Shown here in pieces: positions 33,626 through 42,214 of a stretch of DNA of 64,000 nucleotides. The notes below the pieces were generated by a model. It had not been told where the DNA came from. It worked only from the letters and a program-made list of their open reading frames with translations, and ran no database searches. Made by a program: the position numbers and the translations under genes. Location: assembly GCF_001263205.1 (NCBI RefSeq), contig NZ_CP012333.1, positions 7,152,001 to 7,216,000 on the forward strand, read 5' to 3'. Origin of the DNA: Labilithrix luteola. GTDB taxonomy: Bacteria; Myxococcota_A; Polyangia; Polyangiales; Polyangiaceae. The stretch's first letter is position 1. Each line of letters starts with the position of its first letter.

Positions 33626-35308
33626 ATGCGTCACGCCCTTCCTCTCCTCCTCACGGCCCTCGTTCCGCTCCTCGCGTTCGCTTGTTCCGAGTCCATCCCC
33701 ACGCCTGTCGAAGCTTCGCCGGACGCAGGTGTCGGCGAGATCGAGGCAGGGGCAGGGGACGGTGCGCCTGGCCCCACCTTCCTCGACGGACCGTACGGGA
33801 CCATGCCGCGTGACGTTGCGGGCCCCTTCACGGTCGCGACGAGCGACGGGACGCTGTCGTTTCGGGACGCGTGGACGGGGGAAGACCACTGGATGTTCGT
33901 CGGCTACGCGCCCAATACCATGTCGGACGGCTCGGGCGACTACTCGCTCGGGCTCTTCGCGGGGAGCGTGGGCGTGAGGAAGCTCATCGCGGAGAGCCCC
34001 AAGAACGCGCACTACGTCTTCTTCTGGTACAAGGATCAGCCCGGTTTCGAGGCCTTCGAGGCCCGTGTGCGCGGCGTGATCGACGGGCTCAGCGAGGCCG
34101 ATCGCGAGCACTGGAGCCAGCGATTCCATTTCGTCACCGAGAAGGTGGACCAGGTGGAGGGCTGGTTCGGTGACATGGTTCGCGACCGCCTGGCGGCGCC
34201 GCTCGTCGTCAAGCGCTTCGATCCCTTCCAGTTCGCCGTCGATCGCACGCAGCACGTGCGTGAGGTGGGGATGCTCGGGCAGCTGACAACGAAGGGGCAG
34301 TCGACGGAGCTGTCGTTTCTCGCTTCCGAGCCGGTCTACTACGAGTACGAACACGCGCGGGATGCGCGCCTCGCAGCGTCGAAGGCGACGGTTGTCGAAC
34401 TCTTGAAGGGGAAGCTGCTGGACGACGAAGCGTACGTGACCGTCGACCTCCCCGACGCCTCGACGATGCAGTCCTTCGACACCCTCGAGCTCGACCTCAC
34501 GATGGACTGCGAGCATCACCGCGACGGCGAGTGCGGGGCGTGGGATTACCTCGCGAACCTGTACGTGTGCGACCCCGCATCGTCGAACGGCGGAGGCGAC
34601 GCGGGAGACGATGCCGGCGTGAAGCCCGTCTGCGACACCGAGATCGGGCGTTGGATCACGAGCTACTGGCGCGAGGCGCGCTGGGTGACCGACGTGAGCA
34701 GCATGCTCCCCCTCCTCCAGAGCGGAAAGCAGACGTTCCGCTGGGCTGCGGGCAAGCAGTGGGACCCCAAACCGGCGAAGTACGTGGTGTCGCTCTCGCT
34801 ACGCCTCTCGAACACGGGCAAGGGGATGCGACCGGCCTCCGTGAAGAAGCTCTGGACGGGCGGCGAGTTCGACGCGGACTACCCGAGTCTCCACCCCAAG
34901 ACGGCGTTCGATGTCCCCGCGGGCACGAAAAAGGTCGAGATCTACGCGCTCGTCACCGGGCACGGCGCGGACACCTCGCACTGCGCCGAGTTCTGCAATC
35001 ACACGCACCACTTCGCGGTGAACGGCAAGAGCCACGACATCGACTTCCCCGAGGCGGGCAACCAGGACGGGTGTCGCAAGCGCGTCGCCGAGGGCGTGGC
35101 GCCGAACCAGTGGGGCACGTGGTACCTCGGGCGCGGCGGGTGGTGCCCCGGGTTCGACGTGCGGCCCTTCGTCTTCGACGTCACCGGCGACGCCACCGCC
35201 GCCAGCAACGAGCTGACGTATCACGCACTCGTCGGCACGTCGGAGCTGGCGCCGGGTGTGAAGTACGGAAATATCGACCTCACCTCGTACCTCGTGTTCT
35301 GGCGCTGA
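33626..35308 (+). CDS. PNGase F-like lipoprotein (peptide-N-glycosidase F domains)
   Basis: The signal peptide has a lipobox at Cys20 (LAFAC). The C-terminal half carries the two PNGase F beta-sandwich regions: LELDLTMDCEHH with GECGAWDYLANLYVC, then VEIYALVTGHGADTSHCAEF, CNHTHHFAVNG, and WGTWYLGRGGWCPGFDVRPF. PNGase F cleaves the bond between Asn and N-glycans on glycoproteins. The first 230 residues are an unrecognised extra domain. I cannot confirm the catalytic Asp and Glu residues by eye. The gene is 110 bases after cassette A. Confidence 0.85.
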   Translation: MRHALPLLLTALVPLLAFACSESIPTPVEASPDAGVGEIEAGAGDGAPGPTFLDGPYGTMPRDVAGPFTVATSDGTLSFRDAWTGEDHWMFVGYAPNTMSDGSGDYSLGLFAGSVGVRKLIAESPKNAHYVFFWYKDQPGFEAFEARVRGVIDGLSEADREHWSQRFHFVTEKVDQVEGWFGDMVRDRLAAPLVVKRFDPFQFAVDRTQHVREVGMLGQLTTKGQSTELSFLASEPVYYEYEHARDARLAASKATVVELLKGKLLDDEAYVTVDLPDASTMQSFDTLELDLTMDCEHHRDGECGAWDYLANLYVCDPASSNGGGDAGDDAGVKPVCDTEIGRWITSYWREARWVTDVSSMLPLLQSGKQTFRWAAGKQWDPKPAKYVVSLSLRLSNTGKGMRPASVKKLWTGGEFDADYPSLHPKTAFDVPAGTKKVEIYALVTGHGADTSHCAEFCNHTHHFAVNGKSHDIDFPEAGNQDGCRKRVAEGVAPNQWGTWYLGRGGWCPGFDVRPFVFDVTGDATAASNELTYHALVGTSELAPGVKYGNIDLTSYLVFWR

Positions 35309-35587
35309 GCCACGGGGGCTGATCTACGCCTTCCCGATAAGTGAGGAGGCCGAGCAAGCAATCTTGGGCATCGATTGGGAGCGCCTCGCCCGCGACCCCG
35401 AGTACGAGAGTGCTCGCTCAGCGAGTTGGCGAGAGTATGGGAGCAGGCGACGGCGCACGCGCGAGAAAGCCGAGCGCACGGCTCGCAAAACAACAGAAAA
35501 GGGCAGTATCAACGGAATTGCGGGCGGGCTGAGCGAGCGACGAGCACGAGAGCAGAGATCCTGCTGCTCGGTGGCGCTACGGTGAGA
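35309..35587. other. Intergenic region, no recognisable gene
   Basis: Short open frames occur in all readings but none has a start with a ribosome site or a known motif. The upstream region of the TonB-like gene lies at its end. Confidence 0.35.
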
Positions 35588-36250
35588 ATGGTGAGCTCGA
35601 GGTTTGGAGCGAAAGCGTTCGTTGCTCTCGCGGCGCTCGCGGCGCTCGGCGTTGGGGCCGTCGTCGTCTTCCACGAGCGGGAAGAAGCTTCGCCAAACGA
35701 GGGCGTTTCGGTCGACGATGCGTCGGTCGACGCGCGCGCGACCGTCGCAAAGCCGAAGTCCGCCAAGAAGAAGGCGGCGCGGGGAGGCAAGACTCACGTT
35801 GCCGGGCGCGGAGGTGGAAGTGGAGCCGCGCAAGGAGGCGGAGGTCACGCGAGCGCCAATGGACCGTCCGAGCCATCCAGCGATGACGGCGGCGAAGCGG
35901 CCACGGAGCGGCGTGGACATGGCGGTCACGCGGCGCCCTCCGGTCCAAGCTACGAATCCGCGCTCGACTCGAACAACGACCAGCTTACGATCGGCGCGAA
36001 GACTGCGCTCGATCTCAGCGACGCACAGCTCTCGGCACCGATGAGCGACGGCACCTTCATCAGTGAGTGCGGGGCACCCGATACCATGGGCGTTACGGTG
36101 AAGGTCGCCATCAAGATGGGACGGGCGGTAGGTGTCAGTGTGTCGACGAGTCCGTTCTCCGCCGACGTCGCAGGCTGCATCGACCACCACATCCGCGGGC
36201 TCTCGTGGCCAGCAAGCCCGAAGATGGACTCGCTCGTCACGACATACTGA
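35588..36250 (+). CDS. AgmX/TonB-like single-pass protein
   Basis: A membrane segment (AFVALAALAALGVGAVVVF at about residues 9-27) follows a short cytoplasmic start. A Gly/Ala/Lys-rich linker then leads to a C-terminal domain of about 70 residues (FISECGAPDTMGVTVKVAIK, MGRAVGVSVSTSPFSADVAG, CIDHHIRGLSWPAS), which resembles the AgmX/PglI C-terminal or TonB-like fold with its two Cys. I use ATG 35588; GTG 35582 is possible. Such proteins take part in gliding or envelope energy transfer. A fragment of it lies at 23512-23696. Confidence 0.75.
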   Translation: MVSSRFGAKAFVALAALAALGVGAVVVFHEREEASPNEGVSVDDASVDARATVAKPKSAKKKAARGGKTHVAGRGGGSGAAQGGGGHASANGPSEPSSDDGGEAATERRGHGGHAAPSGPSYESALDSNNDQLTIGAKTALDLSDAQLSAPMSDGTFISECGAPDTMGVTVKVAIKMGRAVGVSVSTSPFSADVAGCIDHHIRGLSWPASPKMDSLVTTY

Positions 36251-36517
36251 GCGCGCACTCCGTATCGCCTCGTGCGGTGCGGCGGCCGTAAACCGCGCTT
36301 GCATGCTATGTCGCTCGCATGGATCTCCGCGCGCGAATTGCCGAACTTCGCGGGATGCTGGCTCAGCAAGGAAAGCGGCTCCATCCAGCGTGACGAGTGG
36401 CCCGGGGACATCTTGGGCTGAATCGCGCTAGGCAGCTGTCGGGTTCGTGTCGGGGGCCTGCTGCAATTGTCGACCGTTGGAGTTGACTCCTAGGCGCGTT
36501 CGCGCATCCACTACAAC

Positions 36518-37612
36518 ATGCATCGGTATACGCTTTGGCATCGGATCGGTTGGCGCGGGTTGTTGCTCGTCGGGCTTCTTGGCGCGGCGTGCGACGACGG
36601 TGCGGTCGAGCCGGACGGCGCGACGAATCCGGTCGTCGACGGTTCGGACGGCGGCGCGACGGATCCCGTCGTCGACGGTTCGGACGGCACGACCGACGCC
36701 GGCGTCGATGCTTCGGACGCTGGTGCCACCGATGGCGGCGATACCGGCGTCGTCAACGCACAGCCAAACCTTCCCGACGGGAGCCCTCGCGTTGCCGCGC
36801 GGAGCGGGCAGGAGGTGGACTTCCACCTCGCACCGGTCGATCCCGAAGGCGATCCGTTCGTCGTCTCGTTCAAGGGATGCGCGAATACGCTCGGCACCAT
36901 CCGCCTCTGCAAGGATGCGGCGTGCACCCAGACGATCACGCTCGACTGCTCCATCGCGCACGGTGCGGGGACGACTCCGGTCGTCCTCGACGTCGACCCG
37001 TCGCTCCGCGGTCACTTCGCCGCGGGCGCGATCGGCTCGGTCGAGGACGGCGACCACTACAACACCGCGTACTTCGTGCTCGACGACCATACGTCGCCGC
37101 TACCCCCCACCGAGATCGCCGTGGTCTTCGACGTCTGCCTCGACAACACTCCCCCGACGCTCTTCATCCAAGGGGAAGATCGTCCGGATTACGAGTTCTC
37201 TCCGCGCGTGGGCGACAACTTCCTGCTCGGTCTCGAGGTGACAGACCCCGACTTCAGCCGGTCGGACCTCGCCACGCTGACGATCGAGGGCACGCTCGAC
37301 AATTCCCACACCCCGACGTCGAAGTTCGACGTGGCCCACATGCAGGCGAGCATCACGGGCTGCGGGGACCAGACGACCGTGAGTGCGACCGCATTCCGGA
37401 TGACGTGCACGATGGCGCCCGTACTGGAGCTCGCGCGCAACGTGAAGGTCCTCTCGCCTACCTCGCTCGGTGCGGGGGAGGGCCTCGTGAAGATCCACAT
37501 CCATGTGGACGACAACGGCTACTACGGACAAGATCCGAGCCTCGCGTCGTACAGCGCGGTGCCGTTCCCGCTCAAAGACGACCTCGACGTGCGCGCCACG
37601 TACGTGCCGTGA
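36518..37612 (+). CDS. Lipoprotein of unknown function
   Basis: The signal peptide ends LGAAC (Cys25). A linker contains two 12-residue tandem repeats (NPVVDGSDGGAT, DPVVDGSDG), encoded by a 36-base direct repeat. The remaining 270 residues are beta-rich (VDFHLAPVDPEGDPFVV, CLDNTPPTLFIQGEDRPD, MQASITGCG) with four Cys, and resemble cadherin-like or Ig-like secreted domains, but I cannot name a family. It is monocistronic. Confidence 0.75.
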   Translation: MHRYTLWHRIGWRGLLLVGLLGAACDDGAVEPDGATNPVVDGSDGGATDPVVDGSDGTTDAGVDASDAGATDGGDTGVVNAQPNLPDGSPRVAARSGQEVDFHLAPVDPEGDPFVVSFKGCANTLGTIRLCKDAACTQTITLDCSIAHGAGTTPVVLDVDPSLRGHFAAGAIGSVEDGDHYNTAYFVLDDHTSPLPPTEIAVVFDVCLDNTPPTLFIQGEDRPDYEFSPRVGDNFLLGLEVTDPDFSRSDLATLTIEGTLDNSHTPTSKFDVAHMQASITGCGDQTTVSATAFRMTCTMAPVLELARNVKVLSPTSLGAGEGLVKIHIHVDDNGYYGQDPSLASYSAVPFPLKDDLDVRATYVP

Positions 37613-37626
37613 TCGCCCGCACGGGG

Positions 37627-38352
37627 CTAGCGCTTCTCGACGTGGTAATCGCGAATATCGATCGAGATGAGGAGCAGGTCGTGGATGGGCTTCCCTGACG
37701 GGCTTCGCACGTACGCGCGGCGCTTGGATGGGAACCGGAATCCGTTCACCTCGACGAGGTCGTGCACGTATTGCGCGACGGGAACGCCTCCCCCGATCTC
37801 GAAGCGATAGTCATGGCGGCGTAGCAGGAGATCGGGCCCGAAATAGAATTCCTGCTCGACGCTGTGGCCGGCGATGCCGTCGGGGAACCGAACGCGGAGA
37901 CCGAGCCACGTCTCCGTCCCCTCGCGCCAAGGTTCGATCTCGGTCACCTGGAAGCCCGGCATGGCCATGAAAAATGGTGTCGTCAGATAGGTCCACCGCG
38001 CGTAGCCGTTGAAGTAGGCGACGTCCATGAGGTCCCACGGCGTCCAGAGGGTGTGGCCGGCGAACGACCTCCTGGGGTTCACGCGCTCTTCGACGAGCTG
38101 ACCCTCGGTGGTCTCGACCGCGACGCGCTGCGGAGTGAACTTCATCCGCCAGTCCGGTTGGCGGTAGCCCTCGATGAGAAGGCTCTGTTCGTGGATGGTC
38201 GCGATGGCCTCCGACGCGCGCGGAGGAGCCTCCAGCCCCTTCATGGGCAAGAGCCCGCCGCCGGAGAGGAACGTGGCACGGACGGTGTCGAATGTCCTCC
38301 ACCGTGCGAGGTCTCCGTGCGCTGCCAACACCAGATCCAGAAGTTGCGTCAT
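37627..38352 (-). CDS. Conserved hypothetical protein (241 aa)
   Basis: The product has no signal peptide. It is beta-rich with many aromatic residues (RWTYLTTPFFMAMPGFQV, WLGLRVRFPDGIAGHSV, EFYFGPDLLLRRHDYRFEIG) and resembles LolA/LppX-like or outer-membrane-lipoprotein-sorting folds, though without their export signal. The end RDYHVEKR is immediately followed by the stop. It converges with the upstream lipoprotein gene and is isolated. Function unknown. Confidence 0.7.
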   Translation of the reverse strand: MTQLLDLVLAAHGDLARWRTFDTVRATFLSGGGLLPMKGLEAPPRASEAIATIHEQSLLIEGYRQPDWRMKFTPQRVAVETTEGQLVEERVNPRRSFAGHTLWTPWDLMDVAYFNGYARWTYLTTPFFMAMPGFQVTEIEPWREGTETWLGLRVRFPDGIAGHSVEQEFYFGPDLLLRRHDYRFEIGGGVPVAQYVHDLVEVNGFRFPSKRRAYVRSPSGKPIHDLLLISIDIRDYHVEKR

Positions 38353-38553
38353 TGTCCTTCAACTCCTTTGACCAACGACCAACGTTCTGCAGCGAACGTG
38401 CCACGAGCGTTCATCGCGAGGACACGCATGAGACCCAGGTGCTGGCCGAGAACAAATAGCCGTCTAGGACGTCTTCACTGCCTGGCTGGCCTCTTCGAAT
38501 CGCGTCCCCACCTCGGCCTTGCTCTGTGATTTGCTCCCCTCTAGCGTGCGGCC

Positions 38554-38988
38554 ATGAACGTCAAAGAGAGCCTCAAGCGCTTCGGCCTCGTGCCGCGGCA
38601 TGAAGCTCTTCCGAAGATTCGCGCGCTGCTCGCGAACGAGGCCGAGGCCGAACGTCTGGGGGAAGGGCGAGAAGAAGACCTCGCGCTTCTTTGCTGTGTG
38701 CAGCTGTTTGCGCGCGGCCTCTTGGAGGACGTGCTTCTAATTTGGAACGCGAAGTCCGCGGGGATGGATCTCGGCGCATCCCTCGACGTGCAATTGCTGT
38801 GTGGTGCTGGTCTCGAGACGACGAAGTCGTTCCTCGCGTCGCAGTCGAGGGCTGACGCTGCATTGGCGCTCCACTATCTCGTCCAGTGCGAGCGCGCTGG
38901 GGACTTCGAGGGCTTCTCGCCCAAGGAGCACCTCGCGCGCTATCGAGACTACTTCGGACCGCTTCGCAACGCCTGCACCCGGGACTGA
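38554..38988 (+). CDS. Conserved hypothetical helical protein (144 aa)
   Basis: This helical cytoplasmic protein (ALPKIRALLANEAEAERLGE, LALLCCVQLFARGLLEDVLL, LDVQLLCGAGLETTKSFLAS) ends with the acidic LARYRDYFGPL. The pattern resembles immunity-like or ankyrin-free hypothetical proteins found next to toxins, but no toxin neighbours it. It is isolated between two unrelated genes. Function unknown. Confidence 0.6.
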   Translation: MNVKESLKRFGLVPRHEALPKIRALLANEAEAERLGEGREEDLALLCCVQLFARGLLEDVLLIWNAKSAGMDLGASLDVQLLCGAGLETTKSFLASQSRADAALALHYLVQCERAGDFEGFSPKEHLARYRDYFGPLRNACTRD

Positions 38989-39040
38989 GCCCGCGCGCGT
39001 CGTCGAGGAAGACGGTTGCGCAGAGAAGCAACTCGCGGCG

Positions 39041-39910
39041 TTACTCCAAGCGGGTCCACTTGCCGTCTTGCAGCGACAGGACGTTCTTCTGCCCCACCGA
39101 CCACATCACTCCCTGCGCGCTCGTGAGACGATAGGCGTCGAACGTGCCTTTGCCACGCGGGACGACGGCCAGCGAATCGCCGTCGAGGCGATAGACGTTC
39201 GACATGCTGCTCGCATACAGCGCCCCCTCGAACCAGCACAAGTCCCATAGATCTTCGCCGACGCCGCTCTTAAGCTGAGTCCAGCCGTCGTCATCGCCGC
39301 GCAGCAACGTTCCGCCTTGGCCGCACGCGAAGAACGCGTCGTCCGTCTTTACGACGGCGGACAAGATCTTCGAGGTCGGGCTTTCGACCTGCGCCCAGAC
39401 CTTCTTCGCGTAGCGCCAGATCTCGCCTTCCCAGCCGACGGCGTAGAGCAGCTTCCCATCGCCGGCCAGGTCTTCGAAGCCGACGACCTCGTTGTTCCGA
39501 GCGGGCGTCGCGTGCATCGCCGTCCATTGCTTCGCCTTGCCGCGAAAGAACACCTCGCGGTTCATGCCGAACGCGTATGCGTAGCCATCGATCGCGCGCG
39601 CCCCGCGGATCTCCGTCGCGCCTTCGATCCGCTCGTCGAGCTTCTCGCCGCCGACGTAGGTGAGCACGCGTCCATCCGGGCTGACCGCCACGAACTGCTC
39701 TTTCGGCTTGTGAACCACGCAGCAGCCGGCCGTACGCCAAGCAACGTCCGCAACGGTGCCAACCTCGCCGCCGTCGATGCTGCCAAGACGCGTGTGGGCT
39801 TTGCCTTTCTTCTTGAGGCCCTTGTCCTCGAGCGACAGATAGACGAGGTCCGAATAGCGCGCCGCACCGCCGGTGATGAGGTTATCCCTGCTGATCCCGA
39901 GCGTCGCCAT
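39041..39910 (-). CDS. Hypothetical beta-propeller-like protein
   Basis: The 289-residue product has repeating strands with VAWRTAGCCVVHKP, YAVGWEGEIWRYAKKVW, FFACGQGGTLLRGDDDGW and VMWSVGQKNVLSLQDGKW. These resemble Asp-box/BNR-like units of a propeller. Unlike the many propellers of this window it has no signal peptide, so it is cytoplasmic. It is isolated. The fold is moderately likely; the function is unknown. Confidence 0.65.
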   Translation of the reverse strand: MATLGISRDNLITGGAARYSDLVYLSLEDKGLKKKGKAHTRLGSIDGGEVGTVADVAWRTAGCCVVHKPKEQFVAVSPDGRVLTYVGGEKLDERIEGATEIRGARAIDGYAYAFGMNREVFFRGKAKQWTAMHATPARNNEVVGFEDLAGDGKLLYAVGWEGEIWRYAKKVWAQVESPTSKILSAVVKTDDAFFACGQGGTLLRGDDDGWTQLKSGVGEDLWDLCWFEGALYASSMSNVYRLDGDSLAVVPRGKGTFDAYRLTSAQGVMWSVGQKNVLSLQDGKWTRLE

Positions 39911-40104
39911 CCCGCGATCCTATACGACGCCGCCGGAGAGGATTTAGACCGTCGGCGAGGCGCTTTTTGAGGAACGGTCATGCGCCGAGAAGACGAGACC
40001 CCGCCCATTCCTCGTTGTGCTATGTTCCGAAAACATCGTTTTTTGCAACGACGCCCTCTCCCGTGGGAAGCGCTTTTGCTCCGAACTTTGTGCGCGGAGC
40101 TTCC

Positions 40105-40680
40105 ATGGAGAGTCGGCTTTACGTCGGTAACTTGTCCGACGATGTCAGCGTAGAGTCATTGCGAAGGCGGTTCGCGGAGTTCGGCCCGGTGTCCGACGTC
40201 CACCTCGCGACGGACCGCTCCAGCGGACGTCTGCGAGGTCACGCGTTCGTGACGATGGCGAACGAGGCGGACGCGCATGCCGCGATGAGAGAGCTGAATG
40301 GAAGCCTCTTCGACGACCGCCGCCTTCGCGTGAACATCGCGGGCGAGGAACGCGACCGAACGCGATCCAAGGAGGTAACGGAGCGTACGCGCATCACGTC
40401 GCAGTTTCGCGAGCGGTTGAACATGACGTACGAGCTCGATTGCGGCGGCGTGTCGCTGACTCTCAAGATGTTCCCCGACGATGCGCGGGAACAATCCTGG
40501 CGCGTCGAAGCATCGACGAAGGGCGGCGGGATGGTGGTGGAGGGCGCGGTCATGGCTGCCTCCGGACGTACGCGCGCCACCGCACTCGAAGAGCTCGCGC
40601 GTTCATCGCAAGCGAGCGGTGCCCTTGCGCTCGACTGGACGGCGATCATCGAAGCACTTGCTGCCGTCCGGGCGATATGA
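40105..40680 (+). CDS. RRM-domain RNA-binding protein with C-terminal extension
   Basis: The first 80 residues form an RRM: RNP2 is LYVGNL and RNP1 is RGHAFVTM, with ADAHAAMRELNGSLFDDRRL between them and the end. The C-terminal 110 residues form an unrecognised domain (YELDCGGVSLTLKMFPDDAR). Bacterial single-RRM proteins bind RNA and often respond to cold. I chose ATG 40105, eight bases after GGAG, because RRM homology begins at its second residue. A 17-codon peptide and a 94-residue gene follow closely and may be co-transcribed. Confidence 0.85.
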   Translation: MESRLYVGNLSDDVSVESLRRRFAEFGPVSDVHLATDRSSGRLRGHAFVTMANEADAHAAMRELNGSLFDDRRLRVNIAGEERDRTRSKEVTERTRITSQFRERLNMTYELDCGGVSLTLKMFPDDAREQSWRVEASTKGGGMVVEGAVMAASGRTRATALEELARSSQASGALALDWTAIIEALAAVRAI

Positions 40681-40694
40681 GGAGGAAAGCAGCC

Positions 40695-40748
40695 ATGCGC
40701 CGCACAACCCGTGACGTCGTCGGGATGATGGAAGATGGTGGTCCGTGA
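40695..40748 (+). CDS. Possible 17-residue leader peptide
   Basis: ATG 40695 follows an AGGAGGA Shine-Dalgarno by about nine bases and opens a 17-codon frame (MRRTTRDVVGMMEDGGP). Its TGA overlaps the GTG start of the next gene (GTGA). The strong ribosome site for so short a frame suggests translational coupling or a leader. It may also be coincidental. Confidence 0.4.
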   Translation: MRRTTRDVVGMMEDGGP

Positions 40749-41029
40749 CCAAGACGACGGCGACTCGTGGAGAGCTCCTCGAGCAAGCGGCCCTCGATGC
40801 TGCGCGCTCGTGGACGCAGGTGGTTTGCGCAGAGCTCGCGCGTGAGGGCCGGCGAGTCGAAGGTGGGTGGCCGGGGACGATTCGCGAGGCTAGAGCGCGA
40901 GCAGCCAACGAGGGGGCGAGTGTGCTCGGCAGGCAGTCGATGACCGGGCTCACGCACGACGAACTCGAACGGCTCGCGCGGATCACCCATGACGAGGCTC
41001 GTCGCTTCTGGGCGGGGAAGGCGCGTTAG
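40745..41029 (+). CDS. Conserved hypothetical protein (94 aa)
   Basis: The GTG start overlaps the stop of a 17-codon upstream frame. The product is a small basic-and-acidic helical protein (LLEQAALDAARSWTQVVCAE, GLTHDELERLARITHDEARR, FWAGKAR), without signal peptide or known domain. It follows the RRM gene within 64 bases and may be part of the same transcript. Function unknown. Confidence 0.6.
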   Translation: MTKTTATRGELLEQAALDAARSWTQVVCAELAREGRRVEGGWPGTIREARARAANEGASVLGRQSMTGLTHDELERLARITHDEARRFWAGKAR

Positions 41030-41168
41030 GTTCAAACCGTGAACGATGCACGGCACCGCTCGCGGGCGACCTCCTCGCCAAACGATTCTGACGGGAATGT
41101 ACCGGCCACCTCTGGCTGGTGTGGTAATTGAGCTTCTTCACGAACGAACCGAGAAAAAGGCGGACGAC

Positions 41169-41366
41169 ATGGCTGAAGGAACAATCAAGCGGCTAACGGA
41201 CAAAGGATTCGGCTTCATCGAGACCAGCACGGGAAAGGACCTGTTCTTTCACATGTCGGCGGTCGAAGGAGTTCGGTTCGAGGATCTCAGGCAAGGGCAG
41301 CGCGTCTCGTTCAATGAAGGCCAAGGCCCGAAAGGCCCGAGAGCCGAGAACGTCAAGGTTATCTGA
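41169..41366 (+). CDS. Cold-shock domain protein
   Basis: The 65-residue product is a complete cold-shock domain. RNP1 is KGFGFIE and RNP2 is DLFFHMSAV, and the ends are MAEGTIKRLTD and AENVKVI. It binds single-stranded nucleic acids and acts as an RNA chaperone. I chose ATG 41169, which gives the standard family length. It is followed after 33 bases by a terminator-like hairpin. It is one of several possible paralogues in the genome. Confidence 0.95.
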   Translation: MAEGTIKRLTDKGFGFIETSTGKDLFFHMSAVEGVRFEDLRQGQRVSFNEGQGPKGPRAENVKVI

Positions 41367-41398
41367 ACAGCGCGCCCATCGCCTCCGCGCGATGAAGA

Positions 41399-41429
41399 GA
41401 AGCCTCGGCTCCAAGAGAGCTGGGGCTTC
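41399..41429. terminator. Hairpin of a two-copy type (terminator-like)
   Basis: GAAGCC...GGCTTC and GCTC...GAGC form the stem, as in the hairpin at 2347-2377, with only the loop differing. It is 33 bases after the cold-shock gene stop. It has no T run but is well placed to end that transcript. GCTTTGTGG follows, as after the other copy. Confidence 0.55.
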
Positions 41430-41533
41430 GGCGCTTTGTGGGGTCGCGGCGCCGTTCGCTTTCTTTGCCGTGCGGTTCGCGAGCTATTCGACCTGCGCCT
41501 CCTCGTTCGGCGCCGTCGAGCTACGCTAGGGCG

Positions 41534-41965
41534 ATGGGGCTCTACGACCAGATCACGGTCATCGGGGATTGGTGTCGCTGCTCGGAAGGGCACGACCTTC
41601 GCGGCGAGCCTCTGCAGACGAAAGACCTCGGTTGCACGATGGGCGATTGGATCCTCGCCGAGGACCTGCGCGGTGAGCCTGGACATCATGGCGACCCGGT
41701 GAAGATGCCTCTTTCCGGGACGCTCTCGGCGTACACCTTTTGCCGAGAGTGTCCTTCGTTCTTGCAACGTGAGACGTGGAACGTCCTGTCGGCGTGGGTC
41801 GAATTCGAGATCGACCTCGATGCTGGACGCCTGATTGCCGTTTGGCGGATCAGCGAGCCTTCGGCCGACTGGATCGAACGCGAGCGTGCTGCGGGCTCGA
41901 TCGGGCCGATGCCTCTGGCTCAGGCGGTCGAGGAGTGCACGGCTCGAAGAGAGCGCCCGCGTTGA
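41534..41965 (+). CDS. Conserved hypothetical protein (143 aa)
   Basis: The product starts MGLYDQITVIGDWCRCSEGH and has Cys and Trp residues clustered in the first 100 residues (CTMGDWILAEDL, TFCRECPSFLQRETW). Two CxC/CxxC-like pairs may bind a metal. There is no signal peptide. I use ATG 41534, since the upstream part overlaps the hairpin region. It is isolated. Function unknown. Confidence 0.6.
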   Translation: MGLYDQITVIGDWCRCSEGHDLRGEPLQTKDLGCTMGDWILAEDLRGEPGHHGDPVKMPLSGTLSAYTFCRECPSFLQRETWNVLSAWVEFEIDLDAGRLIAVWRISEPSADWIERERAAGSIGPMPLAQAVEECTARRERPR

Positions 41966-42214
41966 GCCGAAGTTCGCGGTCGTAGAGAAGAACGCGGTCT
42001 ACGTTGCGAGCATCGTATGCGGGCTGGCTTCGCAGACCGCGCGCATGTATCTCGAGCGTGCGCGGGGCACATCGCGAGGTCGAGCTCGTTCGCGACACTC
42101 GCTCGCGCTGTCTGCAGGGAAGCTCATGTACGGCTCGAGCGCGTGCCGAGCTTCTCACGAGGCGGTGACAGTGGCAGTGTCCGTTTCCCAGTAGGTCTGG
42201 GAGTGCATTCCTTG

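Noticed and set aside
35364..35585. Short basic frame (MGIDWERLARDPEYESARSA...)
   Set aside because: It has low complexity and no supporting start signal; it could be a relic, but nothing in the window matches it.
36320..36394. A 24-codon frame (MDLRARIAELRGMLAQQ...) upstream of the 36.5 kb lipoprotein
   Set aside because: It has no ribosome site, no neighbour coupling and no recognised family.
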